DNA of 64,000 nt from Rhodococcus koreensis (GTDB lineage: Bacteria > Actinomycetota > Actinomycetes > Mycobacteriales > Mycobacteriaceae), in assembly GCF_900105905.1 (NCBI RefSeq), contig NZ_FNSV01000005.1, positions 2,914,001-2,978,000 on the forward strand. Reading direction: 5' to 3'. The notes under the pieces were generated by a model. It had not been told where the DNA came from. It searched no databases and worked only from the letters and a program-made list of their open reading frames with translations. This document shows positions 27,067 through 35,699 of the stretch, in pieces. The first letter of the stretch is position 1. Each line of letters opens with the position of its first letter. The translations under genes and the position numbers were made by a program.

Positions 27067-27993
27067 ATGAACGCTCTCACCACCGGCATCGTCGCCGGCG
27101 CCGCAGGCACCACGATGCTCGACGCCGTCACATACTTGGACATGGCGATCCGGGGCCGTCCCGCGAGCACCGTCCCGGAGAGGACCGTCGAATCCGTTGC
27201 ATCCGCCCTGGGCGTCGCGATTCCCGGGCGCGGAGACGCCCTCGCGGCGCGGCGGTCGGCGTTCGGGGCACTCGGCGGAATCGTCGTCGGCACCGGGCTC
27301 GGCGTGGCCGCCTCCCTCGTCCGCTTCGCCGGAGCCCGCCTGACCCCGACCGCGGGAACGATCGGCGTCGGACTCGCCGCCATGGCGGCCACGGACATCC
27401 CGATCGCCCTGCGCGGTATCAGCGATCCCCGAACGTGGACCACGCAGGACTGGTTCAGCGACCTCGTGCCGCACCTGGTCTACGGCGCCACGGTCACCAC
27501 CGTCCTACGCCAACAGGACGCGGCCGCACGGAACCGGGCCACCGCAGCGGCGGAACGGTTGAGCACCGTCCGGTCTGCCGTGATCGGTGTGGCCAGCGGC
27601 CTGCGGAGCTCTACCGGCATCGCCGCGGCACTCTTGGCGAGTGCCACCGGATCGGCACATCGAACCCGTCTGATCGGCGCGACTGCGGTCGTCGGCGGCG
27701 AACTGGTCGCCGACAAGAACCCGAACATCCCGTCGCGCCTTTCCCCGCCCGCGCTCACCGGACGCCTCACCGCAGGCGGCGGGGGCGCCGCAGCTTTGGC
27801 CCGCCGCGACCGGGCGGACACGGCGTCGGCTCTGATCATCGGAACCGTCGGCGCCGTCGCCGGCTCGTACGGCGGCGCGTGGTGGCGGCAGTGGGCCGGC
27901 GGGCACATGCCGGACTGGCAGGCCGCGCTTGCCGAGGATGCCGTCGCGCTGACGATGGCGGCGGTCGCACTCCGACGCCCCGCGCGGTCCTAG
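27067..27993 (+). CDS. Membrane protein with a DUF4126-like C-terminal domain
   Basis: 308 residues, rich in Ala/Gly with several hydrophobic helices. The C-terminal half (residues about 170-300: VASGLRSSTGIAAALLASAT, then LVADKNPNIPSRLSPPAL and PDWQAALAEDAVALTMAAVA) fits DUF4126. The N-terminal half (TTGIVAGAAGTTMLDAVTYL) resembles an uncharacterised actinobacterial membrane domain. The ATG at 27067 has GAGGGGAA upstream. The IS3 element lies immediately before it and may have replaced its promoter. Function unknown. Confidence 0.75.
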   Translation: MNALTTGIVAGAAGTTMLDAVTYLDMAIRGRPASTVPERTVESVASALGVAIPGRGDALAARRSAFGALGGIVVGTGLGVAASLVRFAGARLTPTAGTIGVGLAAMAATDIPIALRGISDPRTWTTQDWFSDLVPHLVYGATVTTVLRQQDAAARNRATAAAERLSTVRSAVIGVASGLRSSTGIAAALLASATGSAHRTRLIGATAVVGGELVADKNPNIPSRLSPPALTGRLTAGGGGAAALARRDRADTASALIIGTVGAVAGSYGGAWWRQWAGGHMPDWQAALAEDAVALTMAAVALRRPARS

Positions 27994-28161
27994 ATGCCGG
28001 TTGGGCAGGTCACGGGGTCCGATCCGATCGGTCTCACTCGCGTGCGGCCGGAAATCGCGATTGCGGGCGGCCCCGGACTCGAGTGGAACGACCGGCCGCG
28101 TCGACGTTCCCGGGTCCGTCGGAACGTAAGGGGTCTTCGATACAAGGCACGGAGGTAGCCG

Positions 28162-28557
28162 TTACTTGTCATCCCGGGTGGATCTACGCGAAACCCGTTC
28201 TCGTTCGGGCTCTTCGTCGGCACCGAACAGACCACCGAGTTTGTCGTCACCGGATTCGATCGAGTCCCTCGCCGTCGATTCCTCCTCGCCTTCGGCGCCA
28301 TCCGACGCGAGGTCGGTCAGGCCTTTCGGTTCGCTGCCGATCTCGAGCCGGTTCACCGCTTCGGCGAATCGCAGGTAGGTGTCGACGCTTGCGACCACGA
28401 CGCGGGCGTCGATCGTGAGTATTTCGATGCCGACCAACGAGACGCGCACGTAGGCATCGATGACCAGGCCCTTGTCCAGGATGGTGTCGATGACGTCGGC
28501 GAGGCTGCTCGACCGGGGGCCGCCTGCTGTTGCCGCGGGTTGTATCGCTGTGGTCAT
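28162..28557 (-). CDS. gvpA: Gas vesicle protein, GvpA/GvpJ family
   Basis: 131 residues. The core [20 protein letters not shown] and [20 protein letters not shown] is the gas-vesicle shell motif, followed by [12 protein letters not shown]. An acidic, Ser/Glu-rich tail of about 55 residues follows, as in many actinobacterial homologues. The ATG at 28557 has GGAG at a good distance. No other gvp gene is in the window, so this copy stands alone among scrambled genes; it may be GvpA, J or S in role. Confidence 0.85.
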   Translation of the reverse strand: MTTAIQPAATAGGPRSSSLADVIDTILDKGLVIDAYVRVSLVGIEILTIDARVVVASVDTYLRFAEAVNRLEIGSEPKGLTDLASDGAEGEEESTARDSIESGDDKLGGLFGADEEPERERVSRRSTRDDK

Positions 28558-28870
28558 GCCGGTGCTCCGTGCGTGCGCCCGTCGAGGAGATCTCCTTCGC
28601 TCCACCGGAACTGACCGACCGGTACATCGATTATGCCGCTTGTCGTCATCGTCGCACCCTTCCGTGGCGTGGTCTCGGCGCACCTCGGAGAAGGCTCGCT
28701 GACGTTTTGCCGCAGGACCGTGCGCGGTGGGTGCGCGTATGTTCTCCGTCTACCCCACCTCGATAACGCTCAATCACCAGCACAAACACCGATCCCGAGC
28801 TCACCGACGAACGCCCCTCGCTTGCTCGCGTTCCGCGTGACGCACCGGGTTTCGGCGCGTATCGGTCGCG
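28558..28870. other. Intergenic stretch upstream of gvpA
   Basis: 313 bp between the gvpA start and the 3' end of the broken alpha/beta hydrolase gene. It should hold the gvpA promoter. No gene, RNA or clear promoter hexamers were recognised. Confidence 0.5.
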
Positions 28871-30083
28871 TCAGGCGTGCGCGCGGTACGGCGTTGTGGC
28901 ACCGGGAGACCCGAGGAACCGGCGTGTGAGACCCATCGTCAGGTCGGGCATTTCCAACTGGGGTACGTGTCCGCAGTCGGGAAGTACCACCGATTCGGCG
29001 GTGGGAACAGCCACGCTCACGTGCCGAGCGAACCGGGACGGAACCAACCGGTCACGACGACCCCACAGGAACAGCGTCGGCGTCCGGACGGTGGTCAGTC
29101 GATCCCAGAACCCACTGTCGCCGAACGGTTCCTCGAGGTAGATGTTGATCGGTGCCGACAGCGCCGCCCGGCGCCGCGCACCGTGGCCCATCGCGATCTC
29201 GAACTCGTCGACGGCGGCCTCGAACCACGGTTGGGGTACCCGGTCGGGGCGGGCGAACATCGACTTGGCGCCCGCCATCACCACCGCACGCGGCACACCG
29301 ATCATCGGCAACCGGGCGACGTCCACCGGCCACCACCGGGCCAGCGGCGCCAGTTGACGGAATCGGCGGAACGCCGGTGAGGGGCACAGCAGCACGAGTT
29401 TGTCGACCGTATCCGGTTCGCGCATCGCCAGTTCCAGTGCGAGCCGGCCCCGAGCGAATTGCCTATCACCACGGCACCATCGGCGTCCGCGGCGTCGAGG
29501 AAGTCGCGCAACCAGCGGAAGAGTTGCTCGGCGGTGTAGGTCCAGGCCGGCGCATCGGAGGCACCGAACCCCGGAAGATCGGGTGCCACAACCCGGAAAT
29601 CCTCGGCCAGATCGGTGAGAACCGGCAGCATCGACGCATTGGTGGCCCCGAGGCCGTGCAGCAGCACCACCGGGGGCGCGTCGGCGCGTCCGGCCTCGAG
29701 ATACGCGGTGCGAACCCCGCACGCGGCCGCGTGACGAGGTCGACGTCCGGGGCGAACGCGCCTCCGATCTGGAGGACGGTCGCAAGGCTCCCGCGCGTGG
29801 TGAGGTCACCACCGAGGAACGCGTCCACACCGCTGCGACGACCGATGAGCAGATCGGCGAGGGTGTCGGCGTCGGTATGAACCGTACACGTCGGATCGGT
29901 GGCGACGTCCCTGGTCACCTCGGCGATGCCGTCGTCGACTGTAATAGTCCACCGGCCGTGCCCGGCGATGTCGAGAACGATCCTCGCATCCGAATGGGTA
30001 AGCGCGACATCCGTAAGGTCGCGGGGAAATCGGTCCGAGAGGACGGCGCCGGGATCAGTTGCGGAACGTAGTGACTTCGACAC
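28871..30083 (-). pseudogene. Alpha/beta hydrolase with an N-terminal SCP2-like domain, two frameshifts
   Basis: Three frames together make one protein of about 400 residues. From the GTG at 30083 (GGAGA upstream) an SCP2-like domain reads to LVTRPRAG. The frame then shifts to RTAYLEAGRADAPPVVLLHG and VVAPDLPGFGAS, up to the nucleophile elbow VVIGNSLG. It shifts again to GRLALELAMREPDTVDKLVL and the end with GHVPQLEMP (catalytic His). Both shifts fall at runs of four G on the coding strand (29715-29718 and 29450-29453), and adding one G at each restores the frame. Either a pseudogene or homopolymer sequencing errors. Confidence 0.8.
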
Positions 30084-30151
30084 GGAGATTCTCCTCCACT
30101 CGCTGCATCCCGGCGAGCCGGGTGATGCAGACCGACAATTCCGACGCCGGG

Positions 30152-31213
30152 TTACCGCTCCACCGCCTCGACGTCGGCGGTGTCACCGTCACTCTCGCGT
30201 AATGCCCTGCCCTGCTGGACAAACTGCTCGTACTTCTCCGCGTTCTTGTCCGAAACCCGGGTATCTCGCGGCGGCAACTGCAATTCGTCCTCGGCGGCCA
30301 TGCCGGCCTGCAACTCCCGTCCGCGTTCGAGTTCGGCATCCAGTTCGGCGCCGAAGAGCAACGCCAGATTGGTGATCCACAACCACAACAGGAACACGAT
30401 GACTCCGGCCAGGGAGCCGTACGTCTTGTTGTAGCTGCCGAAGTTGGCGACGTAGAGCCCGAACAGGACCGACGCGACGATCCACGTGACGATCGCGAGG
30501 AACGCGCCGGCGCTGATCCAACGGAACTTCGGTTGCCGCACATTGGGTGTGACGTAATAGAGGATGGCCACGGCTACCACGACGATGCCGAGGACGAACG
30601 GCCAGCGGGCGATGTTCCACACGGTCAGGGCGGTGTCGCCGAGTCCGACCGCGTCTCCCGCCGAGCGTGCGACCGGGCCGCTGAGGGCGAGCATCGCCGC
30701 ACCGGCGGCCACCAGGACCAGACCGACGATGGTCACGGCGAGCATCAGGGGCCGTAGCTTCCACACGGGACGCCCCTCCTCGACTTCGTACATGCGGTTC
30801 ATGGCCCGTCCGAACGCCCCGACGTAGCCGGACGCCGACCACACCGCACCCAGCAGGCCGAGAACGAGAGCCATCCCCGCAGTCGGCGTCTCGACCAGTT
30901 GCGTGATGGGATCGCGCAACGTGTCCACAGCGGAGGACGGTCCGAGATCGTCGACCATCTGCAGGACCGCGTCGGTGGTGCGCTGTCCCTGACCGAACAC
31001 GCCCAGCAACGAGACCAGCGCCAGCAGGGCGGGGAACAGTGAGAGGACTGCGTAGTACGTCAGCGCCGCGGCCAGGTCCGTGCACTGATCGCGGGTGAAC
31101 TCGTGCGCCGTCTTCCGGATGACGTACCACCAAGACGGTTTCGTCAGGTCCGCAGGCGAATCCGGCTTCCGCGGATCATCGGGTTCCGGCTCGGCGTGCT
31201 GATCGTCGTTCAT
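30152..31213 (-). CDS. YihY/BrkB-family inner-membrane protein
   Basis: 353 residues with about six membrane helices. The family start DLAAALTYYAVLSLFPALLA, SASGYVGAFGRAMNRMYEV and the end of the core GSYNKTYGSLAGVIVFLLWL are all present. N- and C-terminal cytoplasmic tails are charged (EPEPDDPRKPD; DTADVEAVER). Proteins once called ribonuclease BN are now regarded as membrane proteins of unknown function. It starts 68 nt after the broken hydrolase gene begins, in the same direction. Confidence 0.9.
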   Translation of the reverse strand: MNDDQHAEPEPDDPRKPDSPADLTKPSWWYVIRKTAHEFTRDQCTDLAAALTYYAVLSLFPALLALVSLLGVFGQGQRTTDAVLQMVDDLGPSSAVDTLRDPITQLVETPTAGMALVLGLLGAVWSASGYVGAFGRAMNRMYEVEEGRPVWKLRPLMLAVTIVGLVLVAAGAAMLALSGPVARSAGDAVGLGDTALTVWNIARWPFVLGIVVVAVAILYYVTPNVRQPKFRWISAGAFLAIVTWIVASVLFGLYVANFGSYNKTYGSLAGVIVFLLWLWITNLALLFGAELDAELERGRELQAGMAAEDELQLPPRDTRVSDKNAEKYEQFVQQGRALRESDGDTADVEAVER

Positions 31214-31372
31214 CGGTCACGCCTACCCGTATCCCGGTCCGGTGAAACTGCGGTCCTCCTCGTTCGTGCTCGCCCCGCGGCCGACGATCGGTCGACCGGA
31301 GCCCCCAGTTTCCCGCAGGCGTCCGCCGGGCAATCGTGTCGCCGAGTACTGCAACCGACCGACAGGACAGCA

Positions 31373-31615
31373 ATGGCGGATATCGATCCCACCGAGCACG
31401 ACGTCTCCCCCACACCGGAGAAGGACCCGGACGACTGGATCACCGGCGACGAGCCGATGACAGGGCCCCAGCGTTCCTACCTGCACACTCTGGCGCAGGA
31501 GTTGGGCGCGACGGTCCCCGACGACCTGACGAAGGTGACCGCGTCGAAGTTGATCGACGAGTTACAGCTGCGATCCGGACGCGGCGCGCGAGGGGAAGAG
31601 ACATCCGGAGCGTGA
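31373..31615 (+). CDS. DUF3072 domain protein
   Basis: 80 residues. The segment PMTGPQRSYLHTLAQELG followed by KVTASKLIDELQ is the DUF3072 signature, common in small actinobacterial stress-region proteins. The ATG at 31373 has AGGAC upstream. It is soluble and acidic at the N-terminus. Its stop overlaps a GTG that starts the broken holin-like gene (GTGA), suggesting a former operon. Confidence 0.85.
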   Translation: MADIDPTEHDVSPTPEKDPDDWITGDEPMTGPQRSYLHTLAQELGATVPDDLTKVTASKLIDELQLRSGRGARGEETSGA

Positions 31616-31860
31616 CATCGGGAAAGGACGGCGAACTGACCGAAACCCCGCACGGTAGGACTGCTACCGATCGGCGCGAGTTGTCGACTGTTCAACTGAT
31701 AGAGCGGATCACAGACCAGATTCCGGGACTCGTGCACTCACCGAGGTGAAGGAAAAGGGCACCCGATGCGGCATCGGCGCCGGCGTATCCGGTGCCGGAG
31801 TTCTGTTGCTGCTGTTCGAATTCGGGAGTTGGGTGGCCGCCGGACGCTGTCCCGCCGGTC
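31612..31860 (+). pseudogene. Phage-holin-superfamily (DUF1469) membrane protein, deleted and truncated
   Basis: From a GTG at 31612 the frame gives RELSTVQLIERITDQIPGLV, the N-terminus of the family, then stops at 31749. A second frame continues at once with TEVKEKGTRCGIGAGVSGAG and LLLLFEFGSWVAAG, the first membrane helix. About 20 nt appear deleted at the join, and the protein then ends without its second helix. This family is normally found next to DUF3618 genes, as here. Confidence 0.65.
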
Positions 31861-31914
31861 CCCAACTGACCGGTCGCAGCGTCCGCGCGATATCGACAAT
31901 CTCAAGGGACTTAC

Positions 31915-32265
31915 ATGACGCAAGGGCAACCGAATCCGGACCGGGACACCACCGCCGAGCAGCAACGCACCGACCTCGCCGCCACGGTCGATGCCCTCCA
32001 CGCAACGATGGACATCCCGACGCGTGCGAAGGCCAAGGTGCACGAAGACGTCGAACGGATCAAGCGGCAACCCGCGACCGCGCTGGCCGCATACCTGTAC
32101 GCGCTCCGAACCGAATTCGTCACCGTCGCTGTTGTCTTGTCCTCGCTCTACCCAGTCCTCCCCGTGATCGTGGGAATCGTGTTCCTGAGCGAGCGCCTCC
32201 GGCGATCCCAGGCGCTCGGTCTGGCCGCTGCACTCACCGCGACGGTGCTCATAGCCGTGGCGTGA
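31915..32265 (+). CDS. Chimeric protein: DUF3618 N-terminus fused to an EamA (DMT transporter) C-terminus
   Basis: 116 residues in one open frame. Residues 1-60 (QQRTDLAATVDALHATMDIP, then AKAKVHEDVERIKRQPATAL) are the soluble part of DUF3618. From about residue 61 (LYALRTEFVTVAVVLSSLYP, then VGIVFLSERLRRSQALGLAA) it is the end of a drug/metabolite transporter of the EamA family. The join replaces the DUF3618 membrane anchor by the last transporter helices. It probably arose by deletion; expression is unproven. Confidence 0.7.
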   Translation: MTQGQPNPDRDTTAEQQRTDLAATVDALHATMDIPTRAKAKVHEDVERIKRQPATALAAYLYALRTEFVTVAVVLSSLYPVLPVIVGIVFLSERLRRSQALGLAAALTATVLIAVA

Positions 32266-32351
32266 GTCTGAGACGCCGCGAACAACCAGCGAGACCTTTA
32301 CCTACCCTTGCCAGCTACTTGCCAGGTTCAGTGCGCCGCAACCAGGCCGGG

Positions 32352-33962
32352 TCAGCGCCTGCGCTGGCCGAGGTGCGGCACCATGTATCTGATGCAGTTG
32401 TCGATCTTCTCGCGCCACGCCGCTATCGCGGCATCCTGATCGGAACTCCCGATCGCCTCCAGGACGCGGCCGTCATCGGTGATGATTCCGTCCACGGGAT
32501 GCTGATATGTGACCCCCAGTGCGGCCGCGAACAGGCGGATCTGCAGGGTGAGACGAGTGAACATCGCTTCGATACGCGGCATGTCCGCCGCGCGCGCCAG
32601 TTCGTCTTGGAGGTCCAGATCCAGCGACCCGGTGACCAGTGGCTCGTCCTCCACGGCGCTGCGTCCGATGCGTTGGTACAGGGCGTCGACGATGTCTGGA
32701 ACTCCACCGCCGCGTGCCGCCAGACGACGCACGAGCGCAGTGCCGAGTAGGCCGCGAGCCGTGTAGGACTCCAGCACGTCGCGTTCGGCGGGTGTCGGCA
32801 CATAGAAGTGGCCGGCGCGGTCCTGGTCGACCAGGCCGTCCTCCACGAGATGTCGCAGTGCATCGACGAGCGTCCCCGCCGATAGCCCCGTCCGCGAGGT
32901 CATCGTCCGCGCATTGATCACCCGGCCGGCGTGCAGGGCGCCCTCTGCAATCGCCTCGCACAGTCCCGCCACCACTATCGCCGCGTCTGTCTCCCGCCGG
33001 GCCTCGGCCGCTGCCGAGCTAACTTTGGTACCTGAGTCAGAAGTTCGATCCCAACGAGTCCATTGAAATTCCCCGCGAGAACCCTGATACCACCCGCGGA
33101 TGGCCCGTTCCAGCTCGTTCAGTTCGGGAAGCTGACGTGCGTCGATCGCGGATGCCGCAGGAGCCAGCAATTCCAGCCATCTGCGCCTCTCCACCGTCAC
33201 CGTCCGGATGCTGCGGGTTCGGCGCACCCACGCTGCGGTGGCCGTATCAGGTTCGAAGTCGAGTATCGCCGTCACCGCACGGTCCCGCGGCGCGTACTGA
33301 AGCGCGCGGCGTAAACGTTCACCCGAACCGATTGACATTCCTCGCGGCACGTCCTCAGCGCAGATGGATCCGCACAACAGAACCTCGACCGCATCTGAAA
33401 TCTCGCGCGATGTCGACGCACTCCGGTGCGGCCGTCCCGACTTCGTGGGCCCACTGTGAAACACGAGCACGCTGCTTCCCGGCTCGAGGTGCACGTACGC
33501 CAGAACCGCATTGGGTGGCAGGTCAGGATCGGCAGCGGAACCCGCCGCCGGATAGTGTTCGCGCCGAATCCGAGAGACCGTCGACTGGCTCACCCCCACG
33601 TGTTCGGCGATGCTTCGGGTGGTCCAACCCCCTTCCGGAGGAGGCTCCAGCACGCACGTCAGAGTGCGGTGCACCACATCGCCGGCAGTGCTCGGCCGGC
33701 CCGATCGGGGCGCGTCGGCCAGGCCGTCGATGCCGTACTCGACGTACCGCTTGCGCCATTTCGCGACCGTGCGAACGGTGACGTCGCTCCGGCGTGCCAC
33801 CTCTGCCGCGCCCATTTCCGTGCAGCTCAACACGATCCTCGCGCGAGCGGCCTGATCTTGCGTCGTTCGGCGGGATGTCGCCATGCGACTCAACTCGGCA
33901 CGCTGAGCGACGGTCAGTTTCAGGGGGCCGCTTCTCACACCCGAATAGTATCTACTTTTCAC
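32352..33962 (-). CDS. Regulator joining an IS630-transposase-like HTH to a GntR/FCD-like C-terminus
   Basis: 536 residues. Residues about 14-150 are the double helix-turn-helix of IS630 transposases: LTVAQRAELSRMATSRRTTQ, RSDVTVRTVAKWRKRYVEYG, DGLADAPRSGRPS, and RSIAEHVGVSQSTVSRI. The transposase catalytic domain is not recognisable; the Asp-rich strand is replaced by VLAYVHLEPGSSVLVFHSG. Residues about 325-530 look like a GntR-type winged helix (ARTMTSRTGLSAGTLVDAL) with a helical FCD-like domain. GTG starts at 33962 or 33938 are possible. It faces the MFS gene at 34266 and may regulate it. Confidence 0.75.
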   Translation of the reverse strand: MKSRYYSGVRSGPLKLTVAQRAELSRMATSRRTTQDQAARARIVLSCTEMGAAEVARRSDVTVRTVAKWRKRYVEYGIDGLADAPRSGRPSTAGDVVHRTLTCVLEPPPEGGWTTRSIAEHVGVSQSTVSRIRREHYPAAGSAADPDLPPNAVLAYVHLEPGSSVLVFHSGPTKSGRPHRSASTSREISDAVEVLLCGSICAEDVPRGMSIGSGERLRRALQYAPRDRAVTAILDFEPDTATAAWVRRTRSIRTVTVERRRWLELLAPAASAIDARQLPELNELERAIRGWYQGSRGEFQWTRWDRTSDSGTKVSSAAAEARRETDAAIVVAGLCEAIAEGALHAGRVINARTMTSRTGLSAGTLVDALRHLVEDGLVDQDRAGHFYVPTPAERDVLESYTARGLLGTALVRRLAARGGGVPDIVDALYQRIGRSAVEDEPLVTGSLDLDLQDELARAADMPRIEAMFTRLTLQIRLFAAALGVTYQHPVDGIITDDGRVLEAIGSSDQDAAIAAWREKIDNCIRYMVPHLGQRRR

Positions 33963-34224
33963 TCAGTGCAGCTCGGATCGCCCGCGTCTCTCCCCCGATC
34001 AGGTCCCTCTGGCGCATCCTTTCATGCAGCCCCGAATGTGATGTCCAACACTTCCGCCAGGTGCGTCGAGCCGCAACGCTCGCGTTGACCCACAGGCGAG
34101 GGCGGACGCATGGCCGGGTTGCGAGTTCCGCCCGGGCCGCGTGTGAAGCAACTGACTCGCAAGGTCCGCCGGGCCGCCCAACCGGGCGCTGATTGATCCG
34201 CTGACGTAGCAAGGAGATATCCAT

Positions 34225-34275
34225 ATGTCACAGTCCGATACTTGGTGCGCGTCCAGGAGATTCCCATGCCATTGA
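34225..34275 (+). CDS. Candidate 16-residue upstream peptide overlapping the MFS start
   Basis: The ATG at 34225 is preceded by an ideal AAGGAG, stronger than most in the window. The frame encodes MSQSDTWCASRRFPCH and stops at 34275, ten bases into the transporter gene (ATG 34266), in a different frame. This layout suggests translational coupling or attenuation, but no family evidence supports the peptide itself. Confidence 0.4.
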   Translation: MSQSDTWCASRRFPCH

Positions 34276-35615
34276 CAGGAAACGCCACAGCCGATTCGGG
34301 CCCAAGCGGCAAGACTTCCGAGGCCTACAGGAAGAAGTTCCAGATCCGACTGATCACCGTCCTGGTCGGCGGCATGTTCCTCGACGGCTACATTCTCGGC
34401 ATCATCGGACCGGTCGCCCACACGATCGAGACGAACGTCGTAGGCATGACCACGGCCTGGATCGGGTTGGAGGCGGCTTCGGCTCTGATCGGCATCATGA
34501 TCGGATCTCCGATCGGAGGGTGGCTCGCCGACAAACTGGGCCGCAAGCCGCTCCTGTTCTGGGACATAGTCCTGTTTACCGTCGCATCAGCCGCGCAACT
34601 CTTCGTCGACGGGCCGCTCGAGCTGTTCCTCGTACGGCTGGCGATGGGCCTCGCCGTCGGCATCGAATACGCCGTCGGCTGGCCACTGCTGGCGGAGTTC
34701 GCACCCACACACCTACGCGGTCGGTTGCTCGGGGGCACCGTCATCGCGTGGTACGCCGGATTCTGCGTCGCGTACATCGTCGGGTACTACCTCAACAAGG
34801 CCGGGGTGAGCTGGAATATCGTGCTGGCGACGAGCACTCCGATCGCCGCCGCCATTCTGATCGGTCGCATCGGCCTGCCCGAATCGCCGCTCTGGTTGTG
34901 GAGCAAGGGCAAGCAAGACCAGGCCAAGGGGATCGTCGGCAAGTATCTGGACACCGACTACATGACCGATATGGTCAAGGCCAAGAGTGGCGGACCGGCC
35001 GGCTCGATTGCCATGTTGTTCTCGCCTTCGGTCTGGCGGTCCACACTGTTCACGGCGGGGTTCTGGGCGTGCGCCGTCACCCCGTACTTCGCGATCGCGA
35101 CCTTTGCAGACAATCTTCTGAAGGATTTCGGGCTGACCGGACTCCTGGGAGGCGTGAGCCTGTCGGTGTTCGCCGTGTTGGGAGTTACCGCAACCATCCT
35201 CGTCGTCGACAGGGTGAAGCGGCGAACGCTCACGGTGCCGCCGCAATGGATCGCGGCGATCGTGCTGGTGATCGCCGGGCTGTGGGCGGGTGCGCCGCCG
35301 ATGATCATGCTCGCACTGTTCCTCCTCTTCTCATTCCTGAATGCCGGTTACACCGCGATGACCGCCATCTACCCGAGCGAGGTGTTCCCCACCGAAGTTC
35401 GAGGGCTTGGTACCGGGTTCGCGGCAGCAGGAAGCCGGGTAGGAGCGGCCGCCGGTCTGTTCCTCATTCCGATCTCGATCGAGAATCTGGGTGTGTCCAC
35501 CACTGTCCTCATCGCCGCGGCGATCACGTTCGTCGGAGCGGCGCTGTCACAGTGGCTGGCACCCGAGACCGGCGGAAAGCCTCTGAGTGAATTAGCCGAG
35601 AACGTCAGCCACTGA
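34266..35615 (+). CDS. MFS transporter (sugar porter/metabolite symporter type)
   Basis: 449 residues and about 12 membrane segments. The loop GGWLADKLGRKPLLFWD after TM2, RLAMGLAVGIEYAVGWPLLA in TM4 and LPESPLWLWSKGKQDQAKG before the central loop place it near the sugar porter and aromatic/organic acid symporter groups. The ATG at 34266 has AGGAG with 6-nt spacing. It lies divergent to the transposase-HTH regulator and has its own terminator. The substrate is not determined. Confidence 0.9.
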   Translation: MPLTGNATADSGPSGKTSEAYRKKFQIRLITVLVGGMFLDGYILGIIGPVAHTIETNVVGMTTAWIGLEAASALIGIMIGSPIGGWLADKLGRKPLLFWDIVLFTVASAAQLFVDGPLELFLVRLAMGLAVGIEYAVGWPLLAEFAPTHLRGRLLGGTVIAWYAGFCVAYIVGYYLNKAGVSWNIVLATSTPIAAAILIGRIGLPESPLWLWSKGKQDQAKGIVGKYLDTDYMTDMVKAKSGGPAGSIAMLFSPSVWRSTLFTAGFWACAVTPYFAIATFADNLLKDFGLTGLLGGVSLSVFAVLGVTATILVVDRVKRRTLTVPPQWIAAIVLVIAGLWAGAPPMIMLALFLLFSFLNAGYTAMTAIYPSEVFPTEVRGLGTGFAAAGSRVGAAAGLFLIPISIENLGVSTTVLIAAAITFVGAALSQWLAPETGGKPLSELAENVSH

Positions 35616-35632
35616 CGAGACTTCCCCGAAAT

Positions 35633-35675
35633 CGCCCGGGCATCAGGCGGACACACGTCCGCGGGTGCCCGGGCG
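35633..35675 (+). terminator. Strong hairpin terminator after the MFS gene
   Basis: Outer arms CGCCCGGGCA and TGCCCGGGCG are perfect complements, and an inner stem GCGGAC-ACAC-GTCCGC lies between them. It starts 18 nt after the MFS stop and ends 25 nt before the phosphoesterase start. There is no U-tract, as often in actinobacteria. Confidence 0.8.
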
Positions 35676-35699
35676 ACCAGATGCGAAAGAGGCTGCGAC

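Noticed and set aside
34210..34230. Sequence like a cloning-vector ribosome binding site (AAGGAGATATCCATATG)
   Set aside because: It differs from the vector version, and the flanks are ordinary high-GC sequence on both sides, so it is a natural strong ribosome binding site, not contamination.
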